Of a stretch of 64,000 nt of DNA, positions 8,589-17,800 are shown one piece after another. The stretch comes from Paenibacillus sp. cl123 (GTDB lineage Bacteria; Bacillota; Bacilli; Paenibacillales; NBRC-103111). Below the pieces are notes generated by a model. That model was not told where the DNA came from, ran no database searches, and was given only the letters and a program-made list of their open reading frames with translations. The stretch spans positions 442,585 through 506,584 of the forward strand of contig NZ_FMYY01000001.1 in NCBI RefSeq assembly GCF_900101595.1. Direction: 5' to 3'. Within the stretch, counting starts at the first letter, position 1. Each line of letters begins with the position of its first letter. The translations under genes were made by a program, and so were the position numbers.

Positions 8589-11363
8589 ATGTGGATGGTC
8601 CCGCCACTTATAGACACGAAGCTGTGCATCCCGCCGTCTCGGCCCAGAGCCGTGCTTCGAGAGCGATTGATTGACCGGATTCAGGAAGGATTGTACCGGA
8701 AGCTGACTTTGATCTCGGCTTCGGCGGGGTATGGCAAAACCACGTTGGCCGGCCAGTGGTTATCCCGGGAGAAACGGCCGGCTGCGTGGCTGTCGCTGGA
8801 CGAAGGAGACAACGCTCCTCATCGTTTCTTGACCTATCTCTTTGCCGCGCTGCGCACGATCGAGGCGAAGCTGGGGGAGGGCGCAGCGAAGCTGCTTCAT
8901 GCTCCGCAGCCGCCTCCGCTAGCAGCGATAATAACTGTTTTGATCCAGGATCTGATAAAGTTCCCTGAGAAGTTCGTAGTCGTCCTGGATGATTATCATG
9001 TCATTCACTCGCCAGGCGTCGACGAAGCGATATCATTGCTGCTGGATTACATGCCGCCGAATATGCATATGGTCATTCTGACGCGCGAGGAGCCGAATCT
9101 TCCTTTGGCACGTTTGCGGGTCAACGGTGAAGTAACCGATCTTGGCGCTCCTGACTTGCGGTTTCATACGGCTGAAGCTGCCGGTTTTCTTACGGACGTG
9201 ATGCGGTTGAAGCTTTCTTCCGAAGCGGTATCGGCCGTGGAAATCCGCACGGAAGGATGGATTGCCGGCCTGCAGATCGCAGCCCTGTCGATGACGGGAC
9301 ATTCCGGCGCCGCTCAACCGGTGCCGGCGTTTCAGGATAGTCCCCGGCTATTGATGGACTATCTGATGGAAGAAGTGCTGAGCAAGCAATCGGCGTCCGT
9401 GCAGAAATTTTTGCTGTATACCTCGATCCTGGGCCGATTCTGCGGTTCGCTTTGCGATGCCGTTATGCTGCATGAGGCCCGGGTGCCCGGCGATCAGATG
9501 CTGCGCGATCTAGAACGCGCGAATTTGTTTATTGTTCCGCTGGATCGGGAGCAGCGCTGGTACCGGCATCATGCGCTGTTTGCCGAACTGCTGCGGAAGC
9601 AATTCAAGCGCCGGATGCCGGCTTCCGCCGACGGGGTCGAGGAGGCCGAGCTGCATGAGCGGGCGAGCCGATGGTATGCCAGCAGAGGCTTTGCCATGGA
9701 AGCCTTCCGCCACGCAGCGGCTGCCGGCAATCATAAGCTTGCCGCCCGGCTTGCGTTAGGAGACGGCATGCCTCTGCATTTGCGCGGCGAAGTGCTCCCG
9801 GTGCTTGACTGGCTGGAGTCCCTTACCGAAGCGGAGCTGGCCGACAACCCGCCGCTATGGGTCATCTATGGCTCGGCTTTATTGCTGGCAGGCAGGCCGA
9901 CCGAGATCGAGCCGAAGCTGCAAGCTGCGGAAGCAGCCATGCCCGGACCTGGGACGGATACCAGGACTGACGGACTCATCGGCTTGATCGCCGCCACGCG
10001 CGCAGCGGTAGCCTCGATAGGGATTACCGGACAGCCCGTTTCCGCGAAGCCGAGGCTGTTAGCCGCCGAGGACGCGCTGCGGCGGACGGAAGCTGACGAT
10101 AAAACCCATGACCTGGTAGAGTTGATCCTCCCTGCACATGCGGCTTCGTCGCCAGAGCCGGAGCTGCTGGATACGGTAATCGCGCTGTCACGACGAGCCG
10201 CTGCCTACCTGAAGCCAGCCATGCACCCGGTCCGCCAGACGATGCTTTGGCTGATGGGGGTTGCGTATCAGCTCCGTGGAGACCGCGCCGAAGCCATGGA
10301 GGCTTATGCCGGGTGTTTGGCTATGGGCGGGAAGAAGGATGGAACGATATTGGACATGATGGCGTCCGTCGGATTGGGAGGCTTGCTGGAAGCGGACAAC
10401 CGGTTGTTCGAGGCCGAGGAGTGTTATGCGAGCGCGCTGCTGTGGCTCGGCGATCTGCCGGTGCGCGCTGCTTGCGAAGCGCACCTGGGGCTGGCGCGTA
10501 TCAGCTACGAACGTAACGATCTCGAAGACGCCAGGCGGCATGCACAGCAGAGCGAGCATGTGGCGCGGCAGCTGGCAAGCGGTGACAGCCTTGTCATGTG
10601 CGAAATGTTGGCCGCGCGGCTGAAGGCGGCGGAGAGCGACTGGGTTCCGGCATCCGTCCATACGGCCAACGCCGTACGCATCGCCCGTACTCACGGCCTT
10701 TGGCATCGGCTTCCCCAGATTGCCGATATTCAGGCGCTGGCTTTGCTTCGCCGGGGGGACGCGGCCGATGCCCTGCATGTGGCCCGGAAGCATGGGCTCT
10801 CGCTGACGGAGGCGCGGGCTCACCTGGCACTCGGGGACACGCCTGCTGCGTTGTCCCTGCTTGAGCCGCTCCGAAAGCGGGCGGAGGCAAGGGGCTGGGC
10901 GGATGAGCGGCTGAAGGCGATGATTTTGCAAGCGGCGGCGCTGTATGCACATGGGGACAGAACCGGTGCCGTCCGGCTGCTGCTCGAGGCGCTTGAGCCG
11001 GCCGAGGAGAGCGGGCTTCTCCGCACCCTGATCGATGAAGGCCCGGTTCTCATTCCAGTGTTGAAGGAAGCGGCTGTGGCGGGGAGATTGCGTGCATATA
11101 TGGGGATATTGCTGGATTCGTATACTGAGGAAAAGAAACGGGAGGAAGTCCAAGCCTATCCTTGGATAGAGCCGTTGTCTTCGCGCGAGCTGGAGGTGCT
11201 TCGGCTTATTGCCCAAGGCCTCTCCAATCGGGAAATCGGCGAGAAGCTGTTTCTGTCGCTGGACACGGTAAAAGGGCATAATCGTCGAATATTCGACAAG
11301 CTGCAGGTACACAGACGCACAGAGGCGGTAGCGCTTGCCCGCAAGCTGGGGTGGACGGATTAA
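8589..11363 (+). CDS. MalT/LAL-type LuxR family ATP-dependent transcriptional activator
   Basis: This 924-residue regulator has STAND/LAL architecture. The N-terminal NTPase has Walker A ASAGYGKTT at 44-52 and Walker B VVVLDDYH near residue 130. A central helical TPR-like region follows (about 380-840). The C-terminal LuxR HTH (about 858-920) contains SRELEVLRLIAQGLSNREIG and the DTVKGHNRRIFDKL recognition region. Family members bind an inducer in the TPR region, hydrolyse ATP and activate transcription. A GGTGAAATG ribosome site precedes the start. The gene is followed at 110 bases by a DUF4386 membrane protein, its likely target or partner. The inducer is unknown. Confidence 0.88.
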   Translation: MWMVPPLIDTKLCIPPSRPRAVLRERLIDRIQEGLYRKLTLISASAGYGKTTLAGQWLSREKRPAAWLSLDEGDNAPHRFLTYLFAALRTIEAKLGEGAAKLLHAPQPPPLAAIITVLIQDLIKFPEKFVVVLDDYHVIHSPGVDEAISLLLDYMPPNMHMVILTREEPNLPLARLRVNGEVTDLGAPDLRFHTAEAAGFLTDVMRLKLSSEAVSAVEIRTEGWIAGLQIAALSMTGHSGAAQPVPAFQDSPRLLMDYLMEEVLSKQSASVQKFLLYTSILGRFCGSLCDAVMLHEARVPGDQMLRDLERANLFIVPLDREQRWYRHHALFAELLRKQFKRRMPASADGVEEAELHERASRWYASRGFAMEAFRHAAAAGNHKLAARLALGDGMPLHLRGEVLPVLDWLESLTEAELADNPPLWVIYGSALLLAGRPTEIEPKLQAAEAAMPGPGTDTRTDGLIGLIAATRAAVASIGITGQPVSAKPRLLAAEDALRRTEADDKTHDLVELILPAHAASSPEPELLDTVIALSRRAAAYLKPAMHPVRQTMLWLMGVAYQLRGDRAEAMEAYAGCLAMGGKKDGTILDMMASVGLGGLLEADNRLFEAEECYASALLWLGDLPVRAACEAHLGLARISYERNDLEDARRHAQQSEHVARQLASGDSLVMCEMLAARLKAAESDWVPASVHTANAVRIARTHGLWHRLPQIADIQALALLRRGDAADALHVARKHGLSLTEARAHLALGDTPAALSLLEPLRKRAEARGWADERLKAMILQAAALYAHGDRTGAVRLLLEALEPAEESGLLRTLIDEGPVLIPVLKEAAVAGRLRAYMGILLDSYTEEKKREEVQAYPWIEPLSSRELEVLRLIAQGLSNREIGEKLFLSLDTVKGHNRRIFDKLQVHRRTEAVALARKLGWTD

Positions 11364-11473
11364 TCCGGGGCAAGCCGCCGCCGGGCAAGCACAGCAACAC
11401 TTAAGTGTCTATACGTCCGACTTCCTTGCCGATATGCTGGAGTTAATGCTGCATGTCGAAAGGGGAAGGGACA

Positions 11474-12142
11474 ATGGATACTTACCAACGCAATGCCAAA
11501 CTAGCAGGCGCCTTGTTTTTGCTGGCGACGGCTGCTTTTATGACGGGAAGCGGGATCATAGACGCTGTGCTGAACGAACCGGAGTTTCTCGCACGGCTCT
11601 ATCCGGAGCGAATGAAAGTGCTCGCCGGATTGTCGCTGGAGCTAATTAATTCCATAGCTGTGGTCGGGATAGCGATGCTGATGTATCCGATTCTGAAGCC
11701 GCAGCATGAAAGCCTCGCGCTCGGTTACTTCGGTTCGAGAATCATCGAAGCGGTGCTGCTCGCTGTGGGGATGCTTATGACGTTAATGCTTGTTGCCGTA
11801 AGTGAAGATTATATCGCTGCAGGGAACGATGAGTCGGACGGCTATTTCGCCGCGATAGGGAGCATGATGATTCGGGGACAGGATATGGCTTTTGAGCTGG
11901 CGATGCTTGCGCTAGGTTTGGGCAGCCTTATGTTCTGCTATGTGCTGTACCGTACGAGGCTGATTCCCCGCGGTATTTCTTTGCTGGGCGTGATCGGTTA
12001 CCTGGCGCTGCTGGCAAACAGCTGCTTGAAGATTGGCGGAGTTGACCCCGGGTACATCTTGTTTATTCCGGGCGGAATCTTTGAGATCGTCTGCCCGCTC
12101 TGGCTGATTGTGAAAGGCGTGAGGTTGACCGTGACCGAATGA
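11474..12142 (+). CDS. DUF4386 family membrane protein
   Basis: This is a roughly 222-residue hydrophobic protein with about six predicted membrane helices. The ordering NAKLAGALFLLATAAFMTG at the start and the conserved YFGSRIIEAVLLAVG stretch are typical of DUF4386. An upstream ATG at 11453 is in frame, but AAGGGGAAGGG (11460-11470) points to 11474. The function of the family is unknown. It often sits beside regulators of the LAL or AraC type, as here, suggesting an inducible membrane protein. It is followed by the left end of an insertion sequence 43 bases after its stop. Confidence 0.75.
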   Translation: MDTYQRNAKLAGALFLLATAAFMTGSGIIDAVLNEPEFLARLYPERMKVLAGLSLELINSIAVVGIAMLMYPILKPQHESLALGYFGSRIIEAVLLAVGMLMTLMLVAVSEDYIAAGNDESDGYFAAIGSMMIRGQDMAFELAMLALGLGSLMFCYVLYRTRLIPRGISLLGVIGYLALLANSCLKIGGVDPGYILFIPGGIFEIVCPLWLIVKGVRLTVTE

Positions 12143-12229
12143 TAGCAACAAGCAACGCCAAAAAAACGCCTTGCTCGATTAAACTGAACTGTGACCCCAT
12201 TCGTGGACAGATATTAAAAAGCAGCTGGC

Positions 12230-13173
12230 TTAAGCTGTAAGCAAGTGACTCCTGTATTCGTCAGGGGTCATTTGCTTTAATGTCCATTGATAACGTTCTG
12301 AATTGTAGTAGGCGATGTAGTTGGCCACTTGGGCCCTGACCTCATCGATGGTTGGCAGTCCACAAACTGAACATCGTCTTTGAGGTGACCGAAGAACGAT
12401 TCCATGGAAGCATTATCCCAACAGTTCCCTTTTCTCGACATCGACTGTTTAAACCCGGCTTTCTGAATTCGCAGCCGAATTTTAGGATGAGTGTAGTGCA
12501 TACCTTGATCGGAGTGAAGGATGGCTTCCGGATGCAGGTTGCCGCCCAAGCGCTCCAGCAAGCGATCTAACGTCCGTTCAACGAGGGAGAGCTCGAGCGT
12601 CGAGCTCACGTACTCCGCCAAGATCTGACGGGTCGCACCATCCTTCACACAGGACAGATAGGCCCACTGACCGTTTCCATAACGCAGGTAGGTAATATCG
12701 GTCAGAAGTACTTTTTCGGGCTCCCCCTGATCAAACTGACGTTTGAGAAGATTAGGGCAGGTCTTGTGCTCTTGCGTCGCTCTGGCCATCTTTCGATAGG
12801 GATTCGCTTGACGTATGGTGGCGACCAAATGAAATTTACGCATAAGCCGTCTAATCTTCTTGTGATTCATAATGACCCCGTCGATCCTCTCCAGACGCAT
12901 TTTAATGACCAAGGCACCTATTTTGCCTCGCCTGGCTTCAAAGTGCTGTTTAATGAGCCGGAAGTCACACGCATCTGCCGCTGCCCGCTTTTGGCGGTGC
13001 TCCTCCGCTTTCAGCCATCTGTAATAGCCGCTGGTACTGACCGCCGCTTGATGGCACAAGTAGCGCGTCATCCGCCTAAGACCGTGCTGGCGAATCGTAT
13101 GATAAATGATTTCGTAGCGCTCGGAGGGCGTTAGCCGTTCTCTTTCTGCCGCTCGAGCGCTTCGAGCTTTTTT
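12230..13173 (-). pseudogene. IS3-family transposase OrfB, frameshifted near the C-terminus
   Basis: The integrase core is recognisable: TDITYLRYGN (first Asp), AILHSDQGMHY (second Asp) and NASMESFFGHLK (Glu) give the DDE triad. After DVQFVDC the frame shifts at about 12351-12355. The expected ending (TIDEVRAQVANYIAYYNSER, then QWTLKQMTPDEYRSHLLTA) continues in the next frame to a stop at 12230. One missing base explains this. The N-terminal helical part joins OrfA at the slippery site. An ATG at 13071 is the first methionine but not the natural start. Confidence 0.85.
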
Positions 13174-13561
13174 AGGAAATCCACCTCGGCTTCCAACAGC
13201 TTAATGCGTGCGTTGGCACGTGCGAGCGCTTCTTCTGCCGACAACGCCCTAGCTTGCCGTCTGCCGGTGCTGCCTTTACCTCTTCGCTCTGCCAGGAGAC
13301 CTGCTTCACCGTATTTGGCATAGGTCTCACGCCAACGCTTTAAGCTGTGCTTAGGCTTGTTATGCCGATGAGGTCAAGGTCGAATCCTGCTTTAATAAAG
13401 ATTTCCGCTGGTGTTTGACCTGTTTGATAAGCAAGCACCGCCGCCACTTTAAACGCAGGTGTATACGTGATATCGGTCTCTGATACGTGATGAACGTTTG
13501 GATTGCCTTCCAGCTTTTTCATGTTCTCTTCCGTAAACAACGTCCGATTCATATTCCCCAT
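13131..13561 (-). pseudogene. IS3-family transposase OrfA, frameshifted in the middle
   Basis: It opens with MGNMNRTLFTEENMKKLEGN after an AAGGAG site. It carries a degenerate HTH (TPAEIFIKAGFDLDLIGI), then loses frame at about 13356-13362. The continuation KPKHSLKRWRETYAKYGEAG and the coiled-coil tail with LEAEVDFLKKLEALERQK lie in the adjacent frame, ending at 13131. One deleted A in an AAC-AAG context would explain the break. OrfA normally provides DNA binding to the ends. Confidence 0.85.
13167..13173 (-). other. Programmed -1 frameshift slippery heptamer of the IS
   Basis: On the minus strand the sequence A-AAA-AAG lies in the correct OrfA phase (codons CTA AAA AAG). Slipping back one base continues in the OrfB frame through GCT CGA AGC. 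This is the standard IS3-family signal for making the OrfAB transposase. Confidence 0.8.
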
Positions 13562-13735
13562 GATTGGCTCCGCTCCTTACCTTTGATCTGATTAAAACAC
13601 AAATGACCCGCAAGAGGGTCACTTTTTTCAAAGTGTCCTTCTTACGGGTCAGAGTTCAAACGGGCAAGGAGCTTTTTTGGTTTGATTCGGTATCCCGTCA
13701 ACGGCGCGGCGGTTATCCATGGGATGGGGAGATGA

Positions 13736-14608
13736 CTATTGAACCGGCTTCAGCGCCTTTACCTCGGCAATGGAGAGCCCGCTTGCTTGGGCGATCACCG
13801 AAACATCCATACCCATCGAGAGCATGTTTTTGGCAATTTCAACAGCTTTGGCAAGTTCTCCTTCAGCCCTGCCTTCAGCCCGTCCTTTCTTCAGCCCATT
13901 CTCCGTCGCCCATTCGATCATGGACGCCTCATCATGCAAGTATTTCTGACGCTCCTCGTACAAGCGGCGTGCTTCCCGGTCCTGGCTCAGAAACTCGAGC
14001 GTATCCATTGCTTTCTTCAAAGTCGGTTCGTTCATCCTCAGTACCTCCCAATTCGATTTGTCGGCCCCTTTGAGAAACAGCAACCAATTTATCAAACCGC
14101 CCTCCATCGGAACAGCCCGTTCGTCCAGCTTGGATAACTCCATAAAATGGACTTCGATATCGTCGCTCAATTCGAGTCCCGTATGGTCTTCCCTCAAATG
14201 AAACACATTATGATAAAGTTCATTAGAGATAAAAGAATAGTTCAAAATGTTGATAGTAACACATTTTTTAAGCTCTTTGTAAGTTTGTCCTTCTTGCAGC
14301 TGGCTGGAGTAGCGTTTACTCCAATAGTAAAGCGTCCGTTTTTCTATGTCATATTTATTGAAAAGCTGCATTTCGATATTTATCAATTTTCCCTCGGTCG
14401 TCTTCGCCCAGATATCAAAGATGGACTGTTTATCGAGAGGAGCGTCTTTGTCCGTGTAGGGGTTGAGCAAAACAATTTCGCTGAGCGGCAGCTCTCCGGA
14501 TTCAGCAAACGTGCGATTCAAGAAAGCAAGCAGCACATCCTTATTGTCCTCGCTGCCAAAAATACGTTTAAATACAAAATCATTTCGAGGGTCAAGCAAG
14601 TCCTGCAT
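13736..14608 (-). CDS. Rpn family / PD-(D/E)XK nuclease-type putative transposase protein
   Basis: This roughly 290-residue protein starts MQDLLDPRNDFVFKRIFGSE, the characteristic opening of the Rpn/PDDEXK_2 family. The nuclease-like core includes DIWAKTTEGKLINIEMQL, where the Asp and the E-x-Q match the D...ExQ variant of the PD-(D/E)XK site. The C-terminus has GRAEGRAEGELAKA repeats followed by a small helical region, also usual. Relatives of Rpn proteins promote RecA-independent recombination in E. coli; whether this one does is unknown. Upstream codons to 14674 are open, but the family starts at this methionine. It is next to, but not part of, the IS3 element. Confidence 0.8.
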   Translation of the reverse strand: MQDLLDPRNDFVFKRIFGSEDNKDVLLAFLNRTFAESGELPLSEIVLLNPYTDKDAPLDKQSIFDIWAKTTEGKLINIEMQLFNKYDIEKRTLYYWSKRYSSQLQEGQTYKELKKCVTINILNYSFISNELYHNVFHLREDHTGLELSDDIEVHFMELSKLDERAVPMEGGLINWLLFLKGADKSNWEVLRMNEPTLKKAMDTLEFLSQDREARRLYEERQKYLHDEASMIEWATENGLKKGRAEGRAEGELAKAVEIAKNMLSMGMDVSVIAQASGLSIAEVKALKPVQ

Positions 14609-14885
14609 CTGACAATCAACTCCATTTCTTCTTATTATATCATGTATGACCGCTGTTTTTGTAGCTCGGCGCAACGAAGCAAAAGCTTGCCGGGCCGTTC
14701 GATTCCTAAATTAAAGCTTGAATTCATAATTTGAAATTGAATTGACGCCTGCTTGCCTCTAGGATAGACGCGAGGGGAGAGGGGGGAGCGGCGATCAGGG
14801 TCTGAACAGGAAGGGAAGGGCCATATCCAGGTGTCGGCCGGCACATCCGCTTTTAAACGACGAAAGGATGAGAGGGGATGCAGTT
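14609..14885. other. Intergenic region between Rpn-like gene and secreted polysaccharide protein
   Basis: This 277-base spacer separates divergent genes. I see AT-rich stretches near 14630-14740 that could hold promoters. AAGGATG precedes the start of the large secreted protein. No RNA gene, clear terminator or operator is recognisable. Confidence 0.4.
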
Positions 14886-17800
14886 ATGAGAAGGCTTCAA
14901 ACAGAAATGCGGCGCTTGCTCGCAGTTCTGCTTGTATTCGGTTTGATCGGCAGCGAGGCGGCTCCGCAGCAAGCTTCGGCGGAGGCGATCGCATTCCAGG
15001 ACGGCTTCGAAGCGGGCTTCGGCGGGTGGACGACTGTCCACGGCACGCCTACGGCCAGCTCGCTGCGCGTGCATAACGGTAAAAGCAGCTACATACTGGA
15101 CCAGGATCAGGATGTGATTCAGCGGCTTGCTTCAACGGCCAGAGGCGATGCCGTCGAAGTTTGGTTTTACGATGACGCCTCGAACAGCAATATGAGTGCA
15201 TATGCATTTGTGGATGCCAATACATCGGCGGCTGTGGCGCTTGGCGTAAACACGTCGGTAAGCGGCAATGAATATGTCGTGCGCCTCGGCGCAAACAGCT
15301 CGGCGTCCGGCGTCGCGAGGACGACGGGCTGGCATTCGTTCGTATTTGACTATCGCTCGGGCAGTAAGGTCGTGTTGTATATCGACGGCAAGCAGGTTGC
15401 CGACTCCAATTCCGTAACCGCTTACAAGAGGGTGGCATTGGGCGATTATTGGAGCGACGGCAAAATTAGCGGCGCGTACTTTGACGATATCCGCATCAGC
15501 GACAAGCTGCCGTGGGAGCCGTATACGGTGCCGGCGCCGGCGGCTTCCAGTGCGCTGCCTGTGGCCGAGCCGGGGGGCGTCGTTTTCTATGACGACTTCG
15601 AATACGGGCTGGGACGCTGGACCACGCTTTACGGAACGGCAGATGCAAGTACGGCCCAGGCGGCAAGCGGAACGAGCAGCTATGCGGTGAACGAGGATCA
15701 GGATGCGATCCAGCATAAGCTGGCTGCCATGCAGTCCAAGGTGGCGGTCATCAACTTCTATGATGATGCTGCGGATCAAGAGCTCGCAGTTATGGCATAT
15801 GCGGATGCTTATGATTCCGCACTGACGATTGCCGGGCTTGGCGTGAACACCGATATATCCGTGACCCATTACGTGTATCGCTTTGGTACGTCTGACGGCG
15901 CAACATCGATCCAGCGTGCCGCAGGCTGGCACTCTCTTGTTTTCGACTACCGATCCGCCCAGCAGGTGTCCCTGTATATCGACGGCGTGCCGGTCGGCCA
16001 ATTTGCGGGAGACGAGGGGTTGAGCCGAGTGGCATTCGGCGATTTCTGGCAGGATGCGAAGACGGGCCATGTTTATTTTGACGATGTTCGTATCCAGGAC
16101 CATCTTCCATGGGAGCAGCCTGCTTATCCGCAAGGGCTGAGCTTCCAGGAGTCCTTCGATGACGGGCTGGACGGCTGGACGACGCTGCACGGCTCGCCGA
16201 CTGTTTCCGCCGACCGGGCGCGCGACGGCGAGCGGAGCTACAAGGTGGACCAGGCCCAGGATGCGATTCAGCATGCGTTCCAGGCCCCGCTGAATCAGGC
16301 GGCCGTGATCTGGTTTTATGATGATGCGGACAGGGAAATGAACGTCATGGCTTTCGCCGACAGCGGCACGGTGCCGGTCGGGATCGGGGTGAACAGCGCG
16401 GAAGCTTCGGCCCATTATGTGCATCGGATTGGCTCGGTCACAACGTCGTCCGGCATTCCCCGCTCTACCGGCTGGCATAGCCTTGTGTTCGACTACAGGT
16501 CGGGCAGCGGGGTCGTGCTCTATATCGACGGCGCGGAGATAGCGTCCAGCACGGCGGCAACGGCGCTGCAGAGGATCGCACTTGGCGATTGGTGGAGCGG
16601 CGGACCGGTTGCGGATGTGTATTTCGACCGGCTTAGCGTCCAGGACAGCTTGCCATGGGACGCGCCGTTCGCGGACGGGCTGACGGCCGAAAACTTTGAC
16701 GCCGGCTTTGCCAACTGGACAGCGCTGAGCGGCACGCCCACGGTCACGACAGCGCGCGCTCACAACGACTTGTACAGCTTCGTGCTCAGTCAAGACGAGC
16801 AGACGATCGGACATAACTTTGGGATGAATTTCAATCAGGTAGCTGAAATCTGGTTCTACGACGAAGCGGGGCGTGACTCGCTGCGCACGATGGTGCGCGT
16901 CGACCGGCTGCTGACGGAAATCGGTCTTGGAGTAGATGCGGCCGTCTCAGATTCGCATTATGTGTACCAGATCGGTTCGGCGGTGACGGCTTCCCCGATC
17001 GAGCGGACAACAGGGTGGCACAGCCTGGCGTTCGACTACCGTTCAGGCACAGGGGTAGCTCTCTACATCGACGGCAAGCTGATTGCGGAATCGGCGGCCG
17101 AGTCGGCTTTTAACCGGATTGTCCTGGGCGATTTCTGGAAGGACGGTCATGTGGCGGGCATCATGTATGACCAGCTTCGCATCGGGGGAGAAGTGCCGCA
17201 GGAGCCGGGAATGATATTCAAGGACGGCTTCGAGCACGGCTTTGACCGGTGGGTCAGCGTATCGGGCACTCCGCTGGCCTCGGCCAATCAAGCCTATGAG
17301 GGGACATACAGCTACGCGCTGGACGAAGACCTCGATGTCATCCAGCATCAGCTTGCGGCGCGGTCCAACGATGTGGCGGTCATCCGGTTCTACGACGATA
17401 CGTCGGTTGCCCGGACGAATGCACTGGCATATGCCGATCGCAATTCGACGGTTATCGGCCTCGGCGTCAGCACGCCGGTCAGCGCCTCTCATTACGTATA
17501 CCGGGTCGGCGGCACGACTTATGCCTCCAGCGTAAGCCGCACGACCGGCTGGCATAGCCTTGTCTTCGACTATCGCTCCGGAACCGGAGTGACGATGTAC
17601 ATTGACGGAGTAGAAGTGTACAGCTCGACCGGAGCGACATATATGACGCGGATCGCTCTTGGAGATTATTGGACCGGTTACACAAGCGCGGTTTACTTCG
17701 ATGACGTCCGCGTTCAGACGAAGCTGCCTTGGGAGACGGACCCTGTTCCCGAACCGGTCGTCACCAGCGATACCTTCGGCTTCGAGGATATCGGAGCTTG

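Larger units (their letters stand above)
12185..13658 (-). mobile_element. IS3-family (IS150-like) insertion sequence, decayed
   Basis: The element is 1474 bases and bounded by imperfect terminal inverted repeats. The left end starts TGAACTGTGACCC at 12185. The right end, read on the minus strand from 13658, starts TGAACTCTGACCC. A 3-base direct repeat AAC flanks it (12182-12184 and 13659-13661), fitting IS3-family target duplication. It encodes OrfA and OrfB on the minus strand with a canonical A_AAA_AAG frameshift signal. Both frames also carry a single-base deletion, so no full transposase can be made unless these are sequencing errors. It inserted between the DUF4386 gene and the Rpn-like gene without breaking either. 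Confidence 0.88.
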
